The notes below the pieces were generated by a model. The model was given only the letters and a program-made list of their open reading frames with translations, did no database searches and was not told where the DNA came from. 64,000 nt of DNA from Frankia sp. AiPa1 (GTDB taxonomy: Bacteria; Actinomycetota; Actinomycetes; Frankiales; Frankiaceae). Below are positions 16,858 through 26,835 of this stretch, one piece after another (position 1 is the first letter of the stretch; every line of letters begins with the position of its first letter). Both the position numbers and the translations under genes were made by a program. The DNA lies in the NCBI RefSeq assembly GCF_023243075.1, contig NZ_JALKFZ020000125.1, positions 62,001 to 126,000 on the forward strand, written 5' to 3'.

Positions 16858-17615
16858 TCACGGCTCGACGGTGGTCTGGCCTTCGTCGTCGGTCAGGACG
16901 CGCAGGTCGCGTCGCATGTGCCCCGCGTCATTGTCGGCATCCGCGAGGTATTGGCAGCGATAGCCGGTGTCCGCCTTCTGACCCGTCGCTCCTATCTTGA
17001 CCAGGACGGCCGCTGGGATAACGTCGCAACGCGGGTCTTTCAGGGGAAAACCCGGCACCGCGGTCGCCAGCTTCCAGACCTGCTCGTAGACGTTCGTGGC
17101 CGTCAGGAGCGCGACGGAGGGCGGGGAGAAGCCGTAGGTGAGCCAGTCCGACCCGGGCGGGTCGTAGCCCCCCATGCCGACCGTCCAGTCGATCCGCAGG
17201 CCGTTGTACACGGTCGAGCAGTGGTTGGCCGCCTGGGGAACGGCGACGATCCGGTCGTTGTCGCAGCTGGCCTCGAGAGTGCCTCCCTCGGCGGCCATGG
17301 TGAGCGTCTTCCGGCGCAGTTCCGCGAGGATGGTTTGAAGAGTCGCGTCGCCGCCCCTGGACGGTTCCACCTCGGGTCGGCCATACCAGGCGGCGACGTA
17401 GCCGGGTTGTGGCCGGTTATCCGCACCGGGCGCGGTGGCCCACCCGGGATGGCCGGGGACGGACGCGAGCTCAGGCTGGCCGTCACCGCCCCGACGGGAG
17501 CCGTGGACGCCGAGCCGCCGCAGGCCCCGGCAAGGAACGCGATGCAAAGCAGCCCGGCGATGATTCCCGCGCGGCGGCCAGGCCACAGACGTCCATTCGT
17601 CACAGAACGGCACAC
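16858..17615 (-). pseudogene. Frameshifted lipoprotein gene
   Basis: One frame starts at about 17615 with MCRSVTNGRLWPGRR and a hydrophobic stretch ending in the lipobox LAGAC. The continuation (GYVAAWYGRPEVEPSRGG, then LRIDWTVGMGGYDPPGSDW, ending QTTVEP at 16858) lies in another frame. The switch occurs around 17400-17480. Either part alone is implausible, so I read one predicted exported lipoprotein broken by a frameshift. The mature part has several Cys residues. The family is not recognised. It sits alone between repeat copies 2 and 3. Confidence 0.6.
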
Positions 17616-17980
17616 CTGCCTAGTCTCCCACGCTTTGTCCGAGGCTCGAAGCCCTGCGTCACCGCATCAGCGCTGACGGCCCCTTCCAGCCCCGGCTGGG
17701 AGCCAAGACGACGCCAGCAGGAACGAGGTGCGGTTGGTACGCCGAGCCGTGACGTTCAGCGACACAATCACGGTGCGCACCTCAGCCTTATTGCGAAGCT
17801 GCTTGCGGTGCGAGCCTCGAGTGCCACCTCGCCAAAGCCTGCGCGACGCAATGCTCAGCGAACCTCCCGCAGAGCATCGGCCACGGCTGGCTCCAGGCGA
17901 GGAAGTTCTGAACGCACTATGACGGCTCTTCGCGCTTGCCCGGAGGTCGTGTTTGCTAGCTGACCGTCCGTGACCTGTCG

Positions 17981-18307
17981 TTGTGGCGGAGCGTGACGTG
18001 TCTGGGGCGGCAGGAGGGACGCACCCGCCCATCCGGAAAGATCGCGACTTGTCTAAGGTCCGTGATCGCCGGAAGAACGGGTGCGTCGTTGTTCGAGGAT
18101 ACGGCTGGTCGTGCGGTGGCGGCGGTGCTGGGGTTGCCGGGGTTCGTGGCCGAGGTGTTGGAGTTCGAGGCGGATGGTTCGGCGACGCTGCATGTGGCCA
18201 TCGGCAGCGTCGTGGGTCTGGCTGCGGGCGCCGCGGCGGCCCTGCGGGGACTGCGCCGGGCACAGCAGGCAGGGACGCACAGGGCCGACTCCCCCGTCGA
18301 GGACTGA
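17981..18307 (+). pseudogene. Short ORF, possible transposase N-terminal remnant
   Basis: A frame of 108 residues contains GRAVAAVLGLPGFVAEVLEFEADG, which resembles the N-terminal beginning of ISL3-type transposases, but no zinc-binding Cys pairs or catalytic region follow. It has no good start or ribosome binding site. It may equally be chance. The surrounding 17616-18584 region shows no other supported gene. Confidence 0.25.
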
Positions 18308-18584
18308 TCGTCCGGCACCCGCGGAATCCGCAGATCCAGATTTTTACGTTACAAGGTCAGACGAGTGTTACTTGACCCGTCTCGCTCCATCTTTCCGATA
18401 CTGGCTGGACCGTTGAGCATCGGCCTGGTCCTCACGGGCTTTGACCCGCAGCCGTGTTTCATGCGTGTTTCGTGCGAGGGCCGAGCGGTGCACCACGGCA
18501 GGCAGCACCGCACTCAGTGCCGCGTCCTCAACTGCCCATTCAGACCCGGATCGGACGCGCCACATCCACCCACTGCGCCAGGAG

Positions 18585-18743
18585 ATCAAGCACGCACGGA
18601 ACGTGCTATCCCACTCCGTCCTTCCGGAGTCTGCTGGTCGAGCACCATCCCGATCAGCAGCGCCAGCGGATCGTTGGTCAGCAGCATGTCCGCCTCGGCG
18701 ATCTGGCTCAGATGCAGTCCCACGCGACCACCGTAGCCGACCG
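18585..18743 (-). repeat. HhH-GPD 5'-end repeat, copy 3 (full two-arm form)
   Basis: The second arm is at 18585-18630 (CACGCACGGAACGTG then CCACTCCGTCCTTCCG). The glycosylase-derived part is at 18632-18725 and upstream bases to CCGTAGCCGACCGC at 18743. Translated on the minus strand it gives GLHLSQIAEADMLLTNDP then GMVLDQQTPEGRSG, an open frame with several synonymous changes from the intact gene. Confidence 0.9.
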
Positions 18744-18883
18744 CTCAGTAGCGGCCGTCGCGCTGCCGGGCGGATCTCCGTGCAGTCGGCGTCGTCCCGG
18801 AACACCTCGTAGACGCCCACCTCCGACCAATGATCAATAGCTGGGTGGGCGAGGGAGACGCGGACGGTCCGCTGGCGCATCGG

Positions 18884-20070
18884 CTAGCCGCCGTGGTGCG
18901 ATGGATCAGCCAGTCGCCACAGCGCGTTCCGGGATCGGGGCGCCCCTACCAACTCGGCCTGCCCGATCCGACGCAACCGCGCGAGCGTCTGGCGAGCTTG
19001 CTCGTCGGTAAGACCGGCCTGGCGAGCGATCTCGGCGCGGCTGACCGGTGTCCTGGTCAACACGGCCAGCACAAGGTCATTCTGTGTCCGGCCGCGGTCG
19101 AGCTGCTTCGTTGCCCGGCCGGCGTGGGGACTCAGCCGGTAGGTGGCGCCTCCCCGGTCTCCTTCCTGCACCAGCAAGCCGCGTGCGCGCAGTTCTTTGA
19201 GCTGCGTGGTCGCGGTTCGACTGTCCGCGACGCCGGTCGCACCCCGGTAGCTGACGTTGGTCAAGGTCTCCCCGCGTCGAGTGAGCGCCAGCGCGGTGAG
19301 CTGCGCACCCGTGAGTCCGGCGACGTTCAGCGTGGACAACCAGTCCCTGGTGTCCTCGTCGAGCAGCGCGTGATTGGGGATTGTGACGGTGAAGGTCGCG
19401 ATGTCGTCCTCGAAGACCGGTGGCTCCATGCCCGCCTCAGCGAGCGCCGCCCGGACACGCGCGATACCGGTGCCTCGGTTCTCGCACACTGTCCGGCCCG
19501 GATCAAGCGGGGTATCCTCCAGGATCTTGAGCAGGACAGAATTGCGCGATGACGGTGGCACTGTGCCGAGTCCAAGCTCTCGTAGACCCACTGGCCCGAA
19601 GAGTCCGCCCGGGTTCCGGATCTGCAATCGGTCAGGGTAGAGCTCTACCTGAATCTGGGCACCCTGGGCCGACGGTGAGTAGTCGCGGTGTACCAGACTG
19701 TTCACCAGAGTCTCCCGGAGCACCTCCTCGGGATACTCCCATTCATCAACGCGGAACAGTCCGGTGATAATGCCGCGCCGTTTCATGTGTCGTTTCAGGA
19801 TTCCTATAACATCGCGGACGATCACAGGTATCGGACCGTCTACGGAACGGTTATCCAGAAACCGCTCCCCGCGCGGCCCTGGCCGGGCCGGATCGGGCGT
19901 CGGGAAGACGACCACCGTGGCGTTCAGTTGCGGAAAGTACTGCTGCGGATAAATTCCGAATGCTACGACTGGGGCATGCCGCCCCTGGCCTTCTTGATCT
20001 CAAACTGATAGTTGTCGTTGCCGAGCCGAGCCAGGTCGCCGATCGTACGGGCCACTGTCTCGCGGTCCAT
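18884..20070 (-). pseudogene. AlbA_2 / RecG-like ATP-binding regulator, internal deletion
   Basis: It starts at ATG 20070 with MDRETVARTIGDLARLGN then YQFEIKKARGGMPQS, the beginning of an AlbA_2 domain, and hits a stop. It resumes at about 19962 in another frame with YPQQYFPQLNATVVVFPTPD. The rest is intact: WEYPEEVLRETLVNSLVHRDYSP (ATPase-like N motif), LQIRNPGGLFGPV, RGTGIARVR and C-terminal winged helices. Compared with the related gene at 20600-22414, about 200 codons are missing at the junction. The 3' part alone could still make a 343-residue protein from an internal start. Confidence 0.7.
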
Positions 20071-20270
20071 GACTCCCCATCAGGATGCCTTCAACGCATC
20101 AGGATGCAATCTTGGTACCACTCGGGCCGACTACCATGACCGACTACCATGAGCCCGATCCCGGCCCAGAGCGGGCATCCGCATGTTGGTGGGGACAACG
20201 GAGTCCGGTGACCGCCAGCCCGGCCAGACATCACGGCTCGGAGCCTGGGCCTACGACACCATTTCGCTCG

Positions 20271-20378
20271 TTCTTTCCGATATCCGCTGGTCCAGGACCA
20301 TGCCAACGAGGAGGGCAAGCGGGTCGTTGGTCAGCGGTTCGTCGGCCTCGTCGATCTGGCGCAGGTGCAGTCCCACGG
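20271..20378 (-). repeat. HhH-GPD 5'-end repeat, copy 4 (most diverged)
   Basis: Translated on the minus strand it reads GLHLRQIDEADEPLTNDP, ALLVGMVLDQ, RISERTSEMVS. It retains the TTCTTTCCGATA boundary on the left. The upstream part loses similarity right after GTCCCACG. Confidence 0.85.
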
Positions 20379-20599
20379 TCGATTTCCCTTCGGTAGCAAG
20401 CCAGACTCCCCGATCGTGCCCTGACGGGCGACAGTCGCCGGCTCGCCTACCCGCCCAAGGCCAATCACGGGCGGACGCACCCGGCTCCGCGTCAGCACCC
20501 GAGCACTGACACGTGGCGCGCCTAACGGAGCCTAGCAAGATCCCGAGAGCATTACAACATCGTGTTAGGCTTGCGTCAGGCTCTCTGGGAGGCTTCGGC

Positions 20600-22414
20600 A
20601 TGGACGCGGACGGGCTGGCCGAGATCGTTGTCTCGCTTCGCCGGATCGGTCGGGACGACGCAGGTCTCGAGGTCAAGCTGGCGTCGACCGACAAGTTGCC
20701 CAGTGAGACCATGCAGACACTATGCGCATTTGCGAACACTCCGGGCGGCGGCATCCTGATCTTGGGCCTCGACGAGGCGCGCGGGTTCGCGGCGACTGGC
20801 TGCGAGCATGCCGCGAAGCTCGCCGCCGACCTCGCGGGGCTGTGTCGGGACGGCCTCGTTCCGCCGCTCATGCCTCTGATCAGCCTTCCGGAGTTCGAGG
20901 ACCGGACCCTTGTCGTCGCCGAGGTACCGGAGCTCGACCCGGCAGACAAGCCCTGTTATCTCCGGGGCAAAGGGCAGCCAAACGGCTCGTACATCCGCAT
21001 CTCGGATGGGGATCATCGACTTACGTCGTACGAAGTAAGCCAACTGTTGATCAACCGAGGCCAGCCGAATTTCGACATGGAACCCGTCGAAGAAGCAGGC
21101 AGAGTCGATCTGCACGACGAACTCGTCGCGGACTATCTGCGGGACCTTCGCCGGTCCCGACCATCCTTGGCCCGCCGGGACGACGAAGATCTGCTTCGCC
21201 GCTGCGGAGTGCTGGTAAAGAGTGCGCTGGATGACCAGAGGCTCGTGCCGTCGCTGGGCGGACTGCTCGCACTGGGCCGGGATCCACAGGGTTTCGACTC
21301 ACTGCGCGGATGCGCGATCGCGGTGACCGCGTACCCTACACCCCGCAAGGGGGAGCCCGGTCCAGACGGCCAGCGATTCCTGGACGACAAGATACTTGAA
21401 GGCCCGGCGCCGACTCTTCTCGCAGAGGTCTTTGACGTTCTGTACGCCCGCATGAGCCGACGTGGAATAGTGGCGGGGATCGGCCGGGAAGATCGCTGGG
21501 AGTATCCGCTGGAGGCCCTTCGGGAGATTTTGGTAAATGCCGTGGCCCACCGGGACTACAGTCCAATGTCCCGGGGGACGCGCATCCATGTGGAGATGTA
21601 CCCCGATCGCCTTGAGGTAATTTCACCGGGCGGGCTCTTCGGGCCCGTCACCATCGACCGGCTAGGAGACGAGAGCATCGCATCCGCTCGTAACCGGGTT
21701 CTCGTCGACATCCTCGAGAATGTTCGTTTCCACCGCGATAAAAGGGCCCTGTGCGAGGGGCGGGCGACCGGTATTCCCACGGTTCTAAACAGCCTGCGCC
21801 AAGCTGGGCTCGTACCCCCGAGGTTCAAGGACAACATAAGCGACTTCCGAGTTATCATGCCAAACAGGACCTTGCTCGACGAGAGCACCCGGGCCTGGCT
21901 ACACTCGCTGGGTCAGCCGGGCATCTCTCCGACACAGGAAATGGCCCTTGCGGTGTTTCGGACTGGCCGGGCACTGACGAGCGATGAGTACCGCATCGAA
22001 CTCGCGGTAGACAGCAAGGTCGCTCGTCGAGAGCTGGGGGATCTTGTCCAACGAGGTCTGGTCAGAATGGTCAATCAGCGCCGATGGGCAAGGTACGTCC
22101 TTGATGACACGGCCGAGGATTCACACCCGACTCTTTTCTCTGAGCTCCTTGAGCACGAGCCGCGTCACCAACACGCGAGAGCCGTCCGCAACAAGGAAAT
22201 TCGTGAATCCGCCACACGGAAACAACGTGTTCTGGAACTCCTGGCCGTCGAGTCACCCCTGACCCGCGCGGAGATCGCCGTCCGCCTTTCCTTGGGCGAT
22301 CGGCAGGTTAGTTATGAGCTGACCAAGCTGATCGCCGAGGGACTGGTCGCCAGAACAACCGAAGCCTACAGCGACCCGAATGCCGCGTACCGCCTCACGA
22401 GCCCGCCGGCATGA
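20600..22414 (+). CDS. AlbA_2 domain / RecG-like ATP-binding transcriptional regulator
   Basis: A protein of 604 residues from ATG 20600 (GGGAGG 8 bases before; a 29-residue upstream extension has no site). The AlbA_2 domain is at about 1-130 (MQTLCAFANTPGGGILILGLDE). The middle region has WEYPLEALREILVNAVAHRDYSP and LEVISPGGLFGPV, followed by RATGIPTVL, as in RecG-C-like/GHKL-type ATP-binding proteins. Two C-terminal winged-helix units follow (about 440-500 and 540-600, LTRAEIAVRLSLGDRQVSYEL). Such proteins are annotated as putative DNA-binding regulators; the function is unproven. It is the intact relative of the broken gene at 18884-20070. Confidence 0.82.
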   Translation: MDADGLAEIVVSLRRIGRDDAGLEVKLASTDKLPSETMQTLCAFANTPGGGILILGLDEARGFAATGCEHAAKLAADLAGLCRDGLVPPLMPLISLPEFEDRTLVVAEVPELDPADKPCYLRGKGQPNGSYIRISDGDHRLTSYEVSQLLINRGQPNFDMEPVEEAGRVDLHDELVADYLRDLRRSRPSLARRDDEDLLRRCGVLVKSALDDQRLVPSLGGLLALGRDPQGFDSLRGCAIAVTAYPTPRKGEPGPDGQRFLDDKILEGPAPTLLAEVFDVLYARMSRRGIVAGIGREDRWEYPLEALREILVNAVAHRDYSPMSRGTRIHVEMYPDRLEVISPGGLFGPVTIDRLGDESIASARNRVLVDILENVRFHRDKRALCEGRATGIPTVLNSLRQAGLVPPRFKDNISDFRVIMPNRTLLDESTRAWLHSLGQPGISPTQEMALAVFRTGRALTSDEYRIELAVDSKVARRELGDLVQRGLVRMVNQRRWARYVLDDTAEDSHPTLFSELLEHEPRHQHARAVRNKEIRESATRKQRVLELLAVESPLTRAEIAVRLSLGDRQVSYELTKLIAEGLVARTTEAYSDPNAAYRLTSPPA

Positions 22415-22589
22415 GTTCCACACCATTTCTCGGAGCGGGCTGGCCTGATCGAGGAGCCGCGACGACGTGATCGCGATGATGTCGGGCTCGGGCCGTACCG
22501 CCGGGGAGGCGGTCCGGCCGCGGTTGCGGACTCGCTGGTGATCGTCGAACGGACCAGCCGCACATCTCTGGCTCGTGGCTATCGACCGG

Positions 22590-23509
22590 TCACAACCGGG
22601 TGCGCTCCGCGGAGCGGGCGTCCTGGACGAGCGTTCCGCTGTGGAGTACGCCCGCCATAGCGCGGTCGCGCCAAACGGCGGTGGAGTCGTAGAGCACGAC
22701 CTCGGTGTCGACGGTGGAGATCAGAACGCCGCTTCGGCTACGCGGCAGCCGTCCGCTGACGACGCCGTCGGCCCGGACGAAGAAAGACCCCCAGCAACTC
22801 TCCCGAGCGGAGGAGTTCGGACAACTGATCCAGACGTGGTTGGCTGCCGCCGCAGCGGTCATCATCGCTGGCATGGTGACGCCGGGATAGGTGGCACCGG
22901 GATTAAGTCGTTGTAGATCTTCCCCGACGGCGGAGCGGATGGCCGCCATTCTCGCAGACGTCATATTTGCGGCATGGTAGGAGTGGAAGACGACCTGGAC
23001 GTCGTGGCGCCGGTACTCGCGATATAACTCCGGGTACCGGTAGTCGTAGCAGATCAGCGCACCGCACCGGACCCGTTAATCGTGAAAATACTCGGGTGGT
23101 CACCCGGAGTGTAATGCGCCAGGTCGCCGGTGCGTTCTGCCGGATCGCCGGAGCAGAAGCGTTTATCGTATCGGTCGACGATGCTGCCGGTCGCATCGAT
23201 GACGTAAAGACTGTTATGCGGTTTGTGATCACCGGTCAGGCGGTGTGTCGAACCGAGCACGACCCACAATCGGAGCTGACCGGCCAGCGCCAGGATCTGC
23301 AGGGTGACACGTTCGAGCGACTCCCAGTCGAATCCCTCGTAGCTCGGGAAGTCCGCTCCTGCGTAGCCCGACAGGCATGCCTCCGGAAAGTGCGCGATAT
23401 CCGCCCCATGCTTCCGGGCGGACCGCATCTGACGCAGAATATATCGGCCGTTGCGCGTGACGTCGGCGTCCACCGGAAACTGACAGGTCGCCACCGTCAC
23501 TTCAGGCAC
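22590..23509 (-). pseudogene. Nitrilase superfamily (carbon-nitrogen hydrolase), frameshifted
   Basis: Begins VPEVTVATCQFPVDADVT (GTG 23509). It has the Glu of HFPEACLSGYAG and the Lys of VDRYDKRF. One-base slippage near 23065 moves the catalytic Cys block (ALICYDYRYPELYREY) and the rest (HAANMTSARMAAIRS to VWISCPNSSARESCWGSFF) to another frame, ending at 22590. All three members of the Glu-Lys-Cys triad are present, so the lesion looks recent or could be a sequencing error. The family hydrolyses amides, ureas or nitriles. Repeat copy 5 begins 85 bases upstream of the start. Confidence 0.75.
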
Positions 23510-23593
23510 GGCTTCGTGCCCTTGGCTGAGGATCCGGGTCCAGGTCCTCAGTACGACGTACCGATAGACACTCCCCAGCAGCACCTGGCCGGG

Positions 23594-23727
23594 CACTCCA
23601 TCTTTCCGATACCTGCTGGTCCAGAACCATCCCGATCAGCAGCGCCAACGGGTCGTTCGTCAGCAGCTCGTCCGCCTCGGTGACCTGGCTCAGGTGCAGT
23701 CCCACGACATCACCGTAGCCGACCGCG
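23594..23727 (-). repeat. HhH-GPD 5'-end repeat, copy 5
   Basis: The left boundary is CACTCCATCTTTCCGATACCTGC. The glycosylase-derived part reads GLHLSQVTEADELLTNDP then ALLIGMVLDQQVSERWS on the minus strand. Upstream bases run through CACCGTAGCCGACCGCG. This is the cleanest match to the consensus of the family. Confidence 0.92.
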
Positions 23728-23904
23728 CCGCGGCGGCCGACACGTCGCGGTCAGACCCCCGTGTGGTCGGGGTTCAGGTGCTGGTTCCGTTCTCCTGCCG
23801 CGGGATGATCCCTTCTAGCGGTCGGCGACAGGTCCACACCGACCACTGACCAGCCGAGCCCGGCGAACGCCGACGGCCTTGCCGCCCCCAACTACTACGC
23901 CATA

Positions 23905-23914
23905 CGATGCATCG
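23905..23914. promoter_or_regulatory. Palindrome CGATGCATCG at the PadR start
   Basis: A 10-bp perfect palindrome ends 1 base before ATG 23916 (MARFGRDD). If that is the true start, this is a natural autoregulatory site for the PadR protein. Position and symmetry are the only evidence. Confidence 0.35.
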
Positions 23915-24239
23915 CATGGCGAGATTCGGACGGGACGATGGCCTGGCCCGCTTCGGCGAGCCGGGAGTACTCGTCCTACTGTCACTGAGCGACGGTGCCA
24001 AACACGGCTACGCGATCACCGCTGACGTGTTGGAACAGACCGGGGTCCGACTCGGCCCCGGCACCCTGTACGGCTCGCTGACCAAACTGGTGGAACGCGG
24101 CCTGATCGCCGCACTGCCCAGGGATGATCGCCGCCGGCCCTATGAGATCACGGCGGCGGGAAGAGCGGCGTTGGCCACGCAGTTGGCGACCTGGTCCCGG
24201 GTCGTCCAGACCGGGCAGTCACGGCTGACCCAGGCATGA
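23907..24239 (+). CDS. PadR family transcriptional regulator
   Basis: A protein of 110 residues (107 from ATG 23916). The winged-helix domain includes GEPGVLVLLSLSDGAKHGYAI, LGPGTLYGSLTKLVERGLI and RPYEITAAGRAAL, typical of PadR. Its stop overlaps the start of the next gene (ATGA). PadR followed by small membrane proteins of unknown role is common in actinobacteria, and it probably represses its own operon. Confidence 0.87.
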   Translation: MHRMARFGRDDGLARFGEPGVLVLLSLSDGAKHGYAITADVLEQTGVRLGPGTLYGSLTKLVERGLIAALPRDDRRRPYEITAAGRAALATQLATWSRVVQTGQSRLTQA

Positions 24240-24595
24240 GGCGTCTCCTTCTCGTCCTGTGCCCCAGGCAGTGGCGGGCACGCTACGGCGACGAGTTCGC
24301 CTCGCTCCTCCAGGACACCCCACTGACCCTGGCCGCCGTCATCGACGTCCTGCGCCTCGTCCTGGGGCTCCATCACCAGGCCAGGCCGTGGCTCGCCCAG
24401 ATCGCCGGAGCGGTACTCACCACCGCCGCCATGGAAGCCGCTGCCGTACGGGCGGAACTGACCGACAACATCCTGTGGGCTCCGACCACCCCGTTGCGGG
24501 CGCTGGGCCTGGTCGCAGTCCTGATGCCGACCGCGTTGGTGGTCGGCTCCGCGATCATGCGCCGTGCCCGGCTCCGCGGAGACGAACCGGTGTGA
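24236..24595 (+). CDS. Membrane protein in PadR operon
   Basis: A protein of 119 residues beginning MRRLLLVLCPRQWRARYGDEFASLL, a prefix commonly seen in small proteins encoded next to padR. Two hydrophobic segments follow (about 55-80 and 85-108). Function unknown. It is coupled to padR and to the next gene by four-base overlaps. Confidence 0.7.
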   Translation: MRRLLLVLCPRQWRARYGDEFASLLQDTPLTLAAVIDVLRLVLGLHHQARPWLAQIAGAVLTTAAMEAAAVRAELTDNILWAPTTPLRALGLVAVLMPTALVVGSAIMRRARLRGDEPV

Positions 24596-24951
24596 CGGGA
24601 CTGGCCGTAGCCGCTGTGGTCGCCGCGGTCCTGATCACGGTGGGCCTGATCACGGCACGGCGACCCGCGCCACCGCCAGCCGCTGGCTGGGCCGCACGAC
24701 TACGGCGCTCGGCGATCTACCTTCTCCTTCTGGCGGCCGGCGCCGTTCTTGTCGCACGGGCCGGATACATCCTCGCCACCGAGCATCCCGGCGATCCGGA
24801 GACCTATCAACACGCCTGGGGCGGCCCGCACTACATCGGTTTCGTCATCGTGCACGTCGGCCCCGCCGTCCTCGTCCTGTTCCTGACCGGCCTGGCGCTG
24901 CGCCGCAGGCTGAGGGGACGTCGGCGAGCGGTCAGCCAGCAGCACGGGTGA
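24592..24951 (+). CDS. Small membrane protein, third gene of the PadR operon
   Basis: A protein of 119 residues from GTG 24592 overlapping the previous stop. Three membrane helices are predicted by eye (about 2-20, 38-60, 78-100), with an extracytoplasmic loop TEHPGDPETYQHAWGGPHYIG. No family is recognised. The tight coupling suggests that it works with the preceding membrane protein. Confidence 0.6.
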   Translation: MTGLAVAAVVAAVLITVGLITARRPAPPPAAGWAARLRRSAIYLLLLAAGAVLVARAGYILATEHPGDPETYQHAWGGPHYIGFVIVHVGPAVLVLFLTGLALRRRLRGRRRAVSQQHG

Positions 24952-25298
24952 CAGGAAGCCCGGGTGGACGACCTCGGAGCGGCGCTGATCCGCTTCCCGC
25001 AACGACTAATCGGCGCCCCTCCCCCCGCTCCGCATCTCGCCAGCGAGTCGGAGACTGCCGGCCCGTCAGACCGGCTTCGCCGCGACGAGGATCTGACTGG
25101 CCAGGAGGCCGGGCCTGGCTGCCATTCGCTCGTGCCGATCGGGTTCGTGTCCGTCAGCTCGGCCTGCCTGGCGGGCGACCGACCGTGAGCCGCAGCACCC
25201 GGACGGACCTCCAGAACACGACGTCGGATTTCCGCCAGCATTCGCCGGAGCAGCTGCTTTATGTTCGACAAAGAACACCGTCCCAAGACTTGGAGACA
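24952..25298. other. Gene-free stretch with a possible methyltransferase tail remnant
   Basis: Minus-strand bases around 25066-25130 encode RPGLLASQILVAAKPV followed by a stop. This resembles the last strand of many SAM methyltransferases, but nothing recognisable precedes it. It is best read as a degraded 3' end. The right part must hold the promoter of the SDR gene. Confidence 0.3.
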
Positions 25299-25301
25299 AT
25301 G

Positions 25302-26036
25302 ATGTCGAGCATAGCCCTCATCACCGGAGGAAACCGTGGCCTGGGTTTTGCGGCGGCCAGGTCCCTGGCCCGGAAAGGTGTCACAGTCATCGTCGGCGCG
25401 CGCCGCGAGTCGGCCGCCCGCGAGGCCGTCTGCGCGCTGCGCGACGAGGGTTTTTCAGCCGACTGGGTAAAACTTGAGGTCGCCGATGCGGCCACCGCGA
25501 AAACCGCCGCCGCCGTGGTCCGGGAGCGGTACGGCCGACTCGACGTACTGGTGAACAACGCGGGTATCTCACCCGAGGTCGTGACCGTCGGGATACACGA
25601 GTTCGGCGGTCCAGACATCTTCCGGCGTACATACGAGACAAATGTTTTCGGCCCGGTAACTGTAATCGAGGCTTTTCTTCCGCTACTACTCAGGAGCGAT
25701 GCCGGCCGGATCGTCAATGTGTCCTCGACGATGGGCTCGCTCACGGATCAAAACAATCCTATTTCCCCGTACCGCTCCTCGCTCCTGCCGGCCTACCGAA
25801 GCTCGAAGGCGGCATTGAACAGCATCACCGTTGAATTGGCGAAGAGCTTGAAGAATACTCCGATCAAGGTTACAACGGTATGCCCGGGATTCGCCCAGAC
25901 AGATCTGACTCCAATAAACAGGCAGGCACCGCTGACTGCCGACCAGGGCGCGCAGGTCGTGGTCACTGCGGCGATGCTGCCCGCGGACGCCGAATCGGGA
26001 ATGTTCATCGACGCCAACGGCCCGGTCGCGTGGTAG
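25302..26036 (+). CDS. Short-chain dehydrogenase/reductase
   Basis: A protein of 244 residues from ATG 25302 (GGAG 6 bases before; ATG 25299 is possible). The NAD(P) motif is GGNRGLGFAAA (about 8-18), then VLVNNAGIS, the Ser in VNVSSTMGSL and the YxxxK block AYRSSKAALNSITVE. The end FIDANGPVAW is typical of classical SDRs. The substrate is unknown. Two related but broken SDRs lie at 32303-32780 (minus) and 34832-35351 (plus); the latter shares the segment IVNVSSTMGSLTDQNNP almost word for word. Confidence 0.9.
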   Translation: MSSIALITGGNRGLGFAAARSLARKGVTVIVGARRESAAREAVCALRDEGFSADWVKLEVADAATAKTAAAVVRERYGRLDVLVNNAGISPEVVTVGIHEFGGPDIFRRTYETNVFGPVTVIEAFLPLLLRSDAGRIVNVSSTMGSLTDQNNPISPYRSSLLPAYRSSKAALNSITVELAKSLKNTPIKVTTVCPGFAQTDLTPINRQAPLTADQGAQVVVTAAMLPADAESGMFIDANGPVAW

Positions 26037-26388
26037 GTCACCAAAGCGCGTCGGGCGCTGACCGCCTGCCAGGGATCGGCTGTTCGGGCCCGCTTGGACG
26101 ACGAGACGACGCCGCGCCGGCCCTGCTCGTGTCATGAGCCCCGCGAGTTGGTGCGGGCGCCTCACAGCTCCGCGATCTGCCCGTCAGCGACCCGGATGAT
26201 TTCGATGAGTTCCGCGCGTAGGTCTGGCGCGGCCGCGCGCATGGCGAGCCATCGCTGTCGGATGCGCGCCCGCTTTCCTCTGCGAGCACACGCCAGGATC
26301 AGGGGCATCACAATGTCCGGGCAGACGCGACCGCCGCTAGGAAGTTTCGGCAGACCCGTTCCGGCATGTGGCTGCCTACGGTGGAATC
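26037..26388. other. Gene-free stretch with a SnoaL-like tail remnant
   Basis: Minus-strand bases from about 26260 down to a stop at 26162 encode APDLRAELIEIIRVADGQIAEL, similar to the end of SnoaL-like ester cyclases. The N-terminal part is missing. It is a probable gene remnant. Nothing else is supported here. Confidence 0.3.
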
Positions 26389-26781
26389 ATGCGCATCGAC
26401 GAGCGTCGCATTCCGCTATCGGATGCCCTGCGACCGTGGATCTCCAAGATCAGCGTCACGACGATTGCCGTGCACGCCGGAGCGCGGACGATCGCCGAGC
26501 CGCCGGATCACTCCGCCGCCCTGGCCCTACACGTGTCTTCCCGGGAGAGCACACCGACCTGGTCGTCATGGGACCGCGTACCCGGGCGCTCTACCATCTC
26601 GGTGAGCCGGGACCGTTCTGCGTCTCGACCCGGTCACGCCGCCTCGTTGCTGGGCCGGTCCGTGGCGGGCCTGCGCGATCGCGCCGTGCTGCTGAGCGAG
26701 CTGTGGGGCACGCCGGGCGCCCAGCTCGAGAGGGAACTCACCGGCGTCGGTTCCGATCCTGACGGAATCGACGAACGGTGA
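26389..26781 (+). pseudogene. AraC-family regulator N-terminal remnant, frameshifted
   Basis: ATG 26389 follows GGTGGA. The frame MRIDERRIPLSDALRPWISK then DHSAALALHV continues in a second frame (HTDLVVMGPRTRALYHLGEPGPF) and returns to the first (ASLLGRSVAGLRDRAVLLSELWGTPG). This is the pattern of the effector domain of AraC-type proteins, with frameshifts near 26540 and 26630. The C-terminal AraC helix-turn-helix is absent, so the gene is dead. Confidence 0.55.
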
Positions 26782-26835
26782 AGGCCGAGGCATCCTCCGG
26801 GGACTTCGGTGACTGAGAACCGCAGCGATCCAGCG

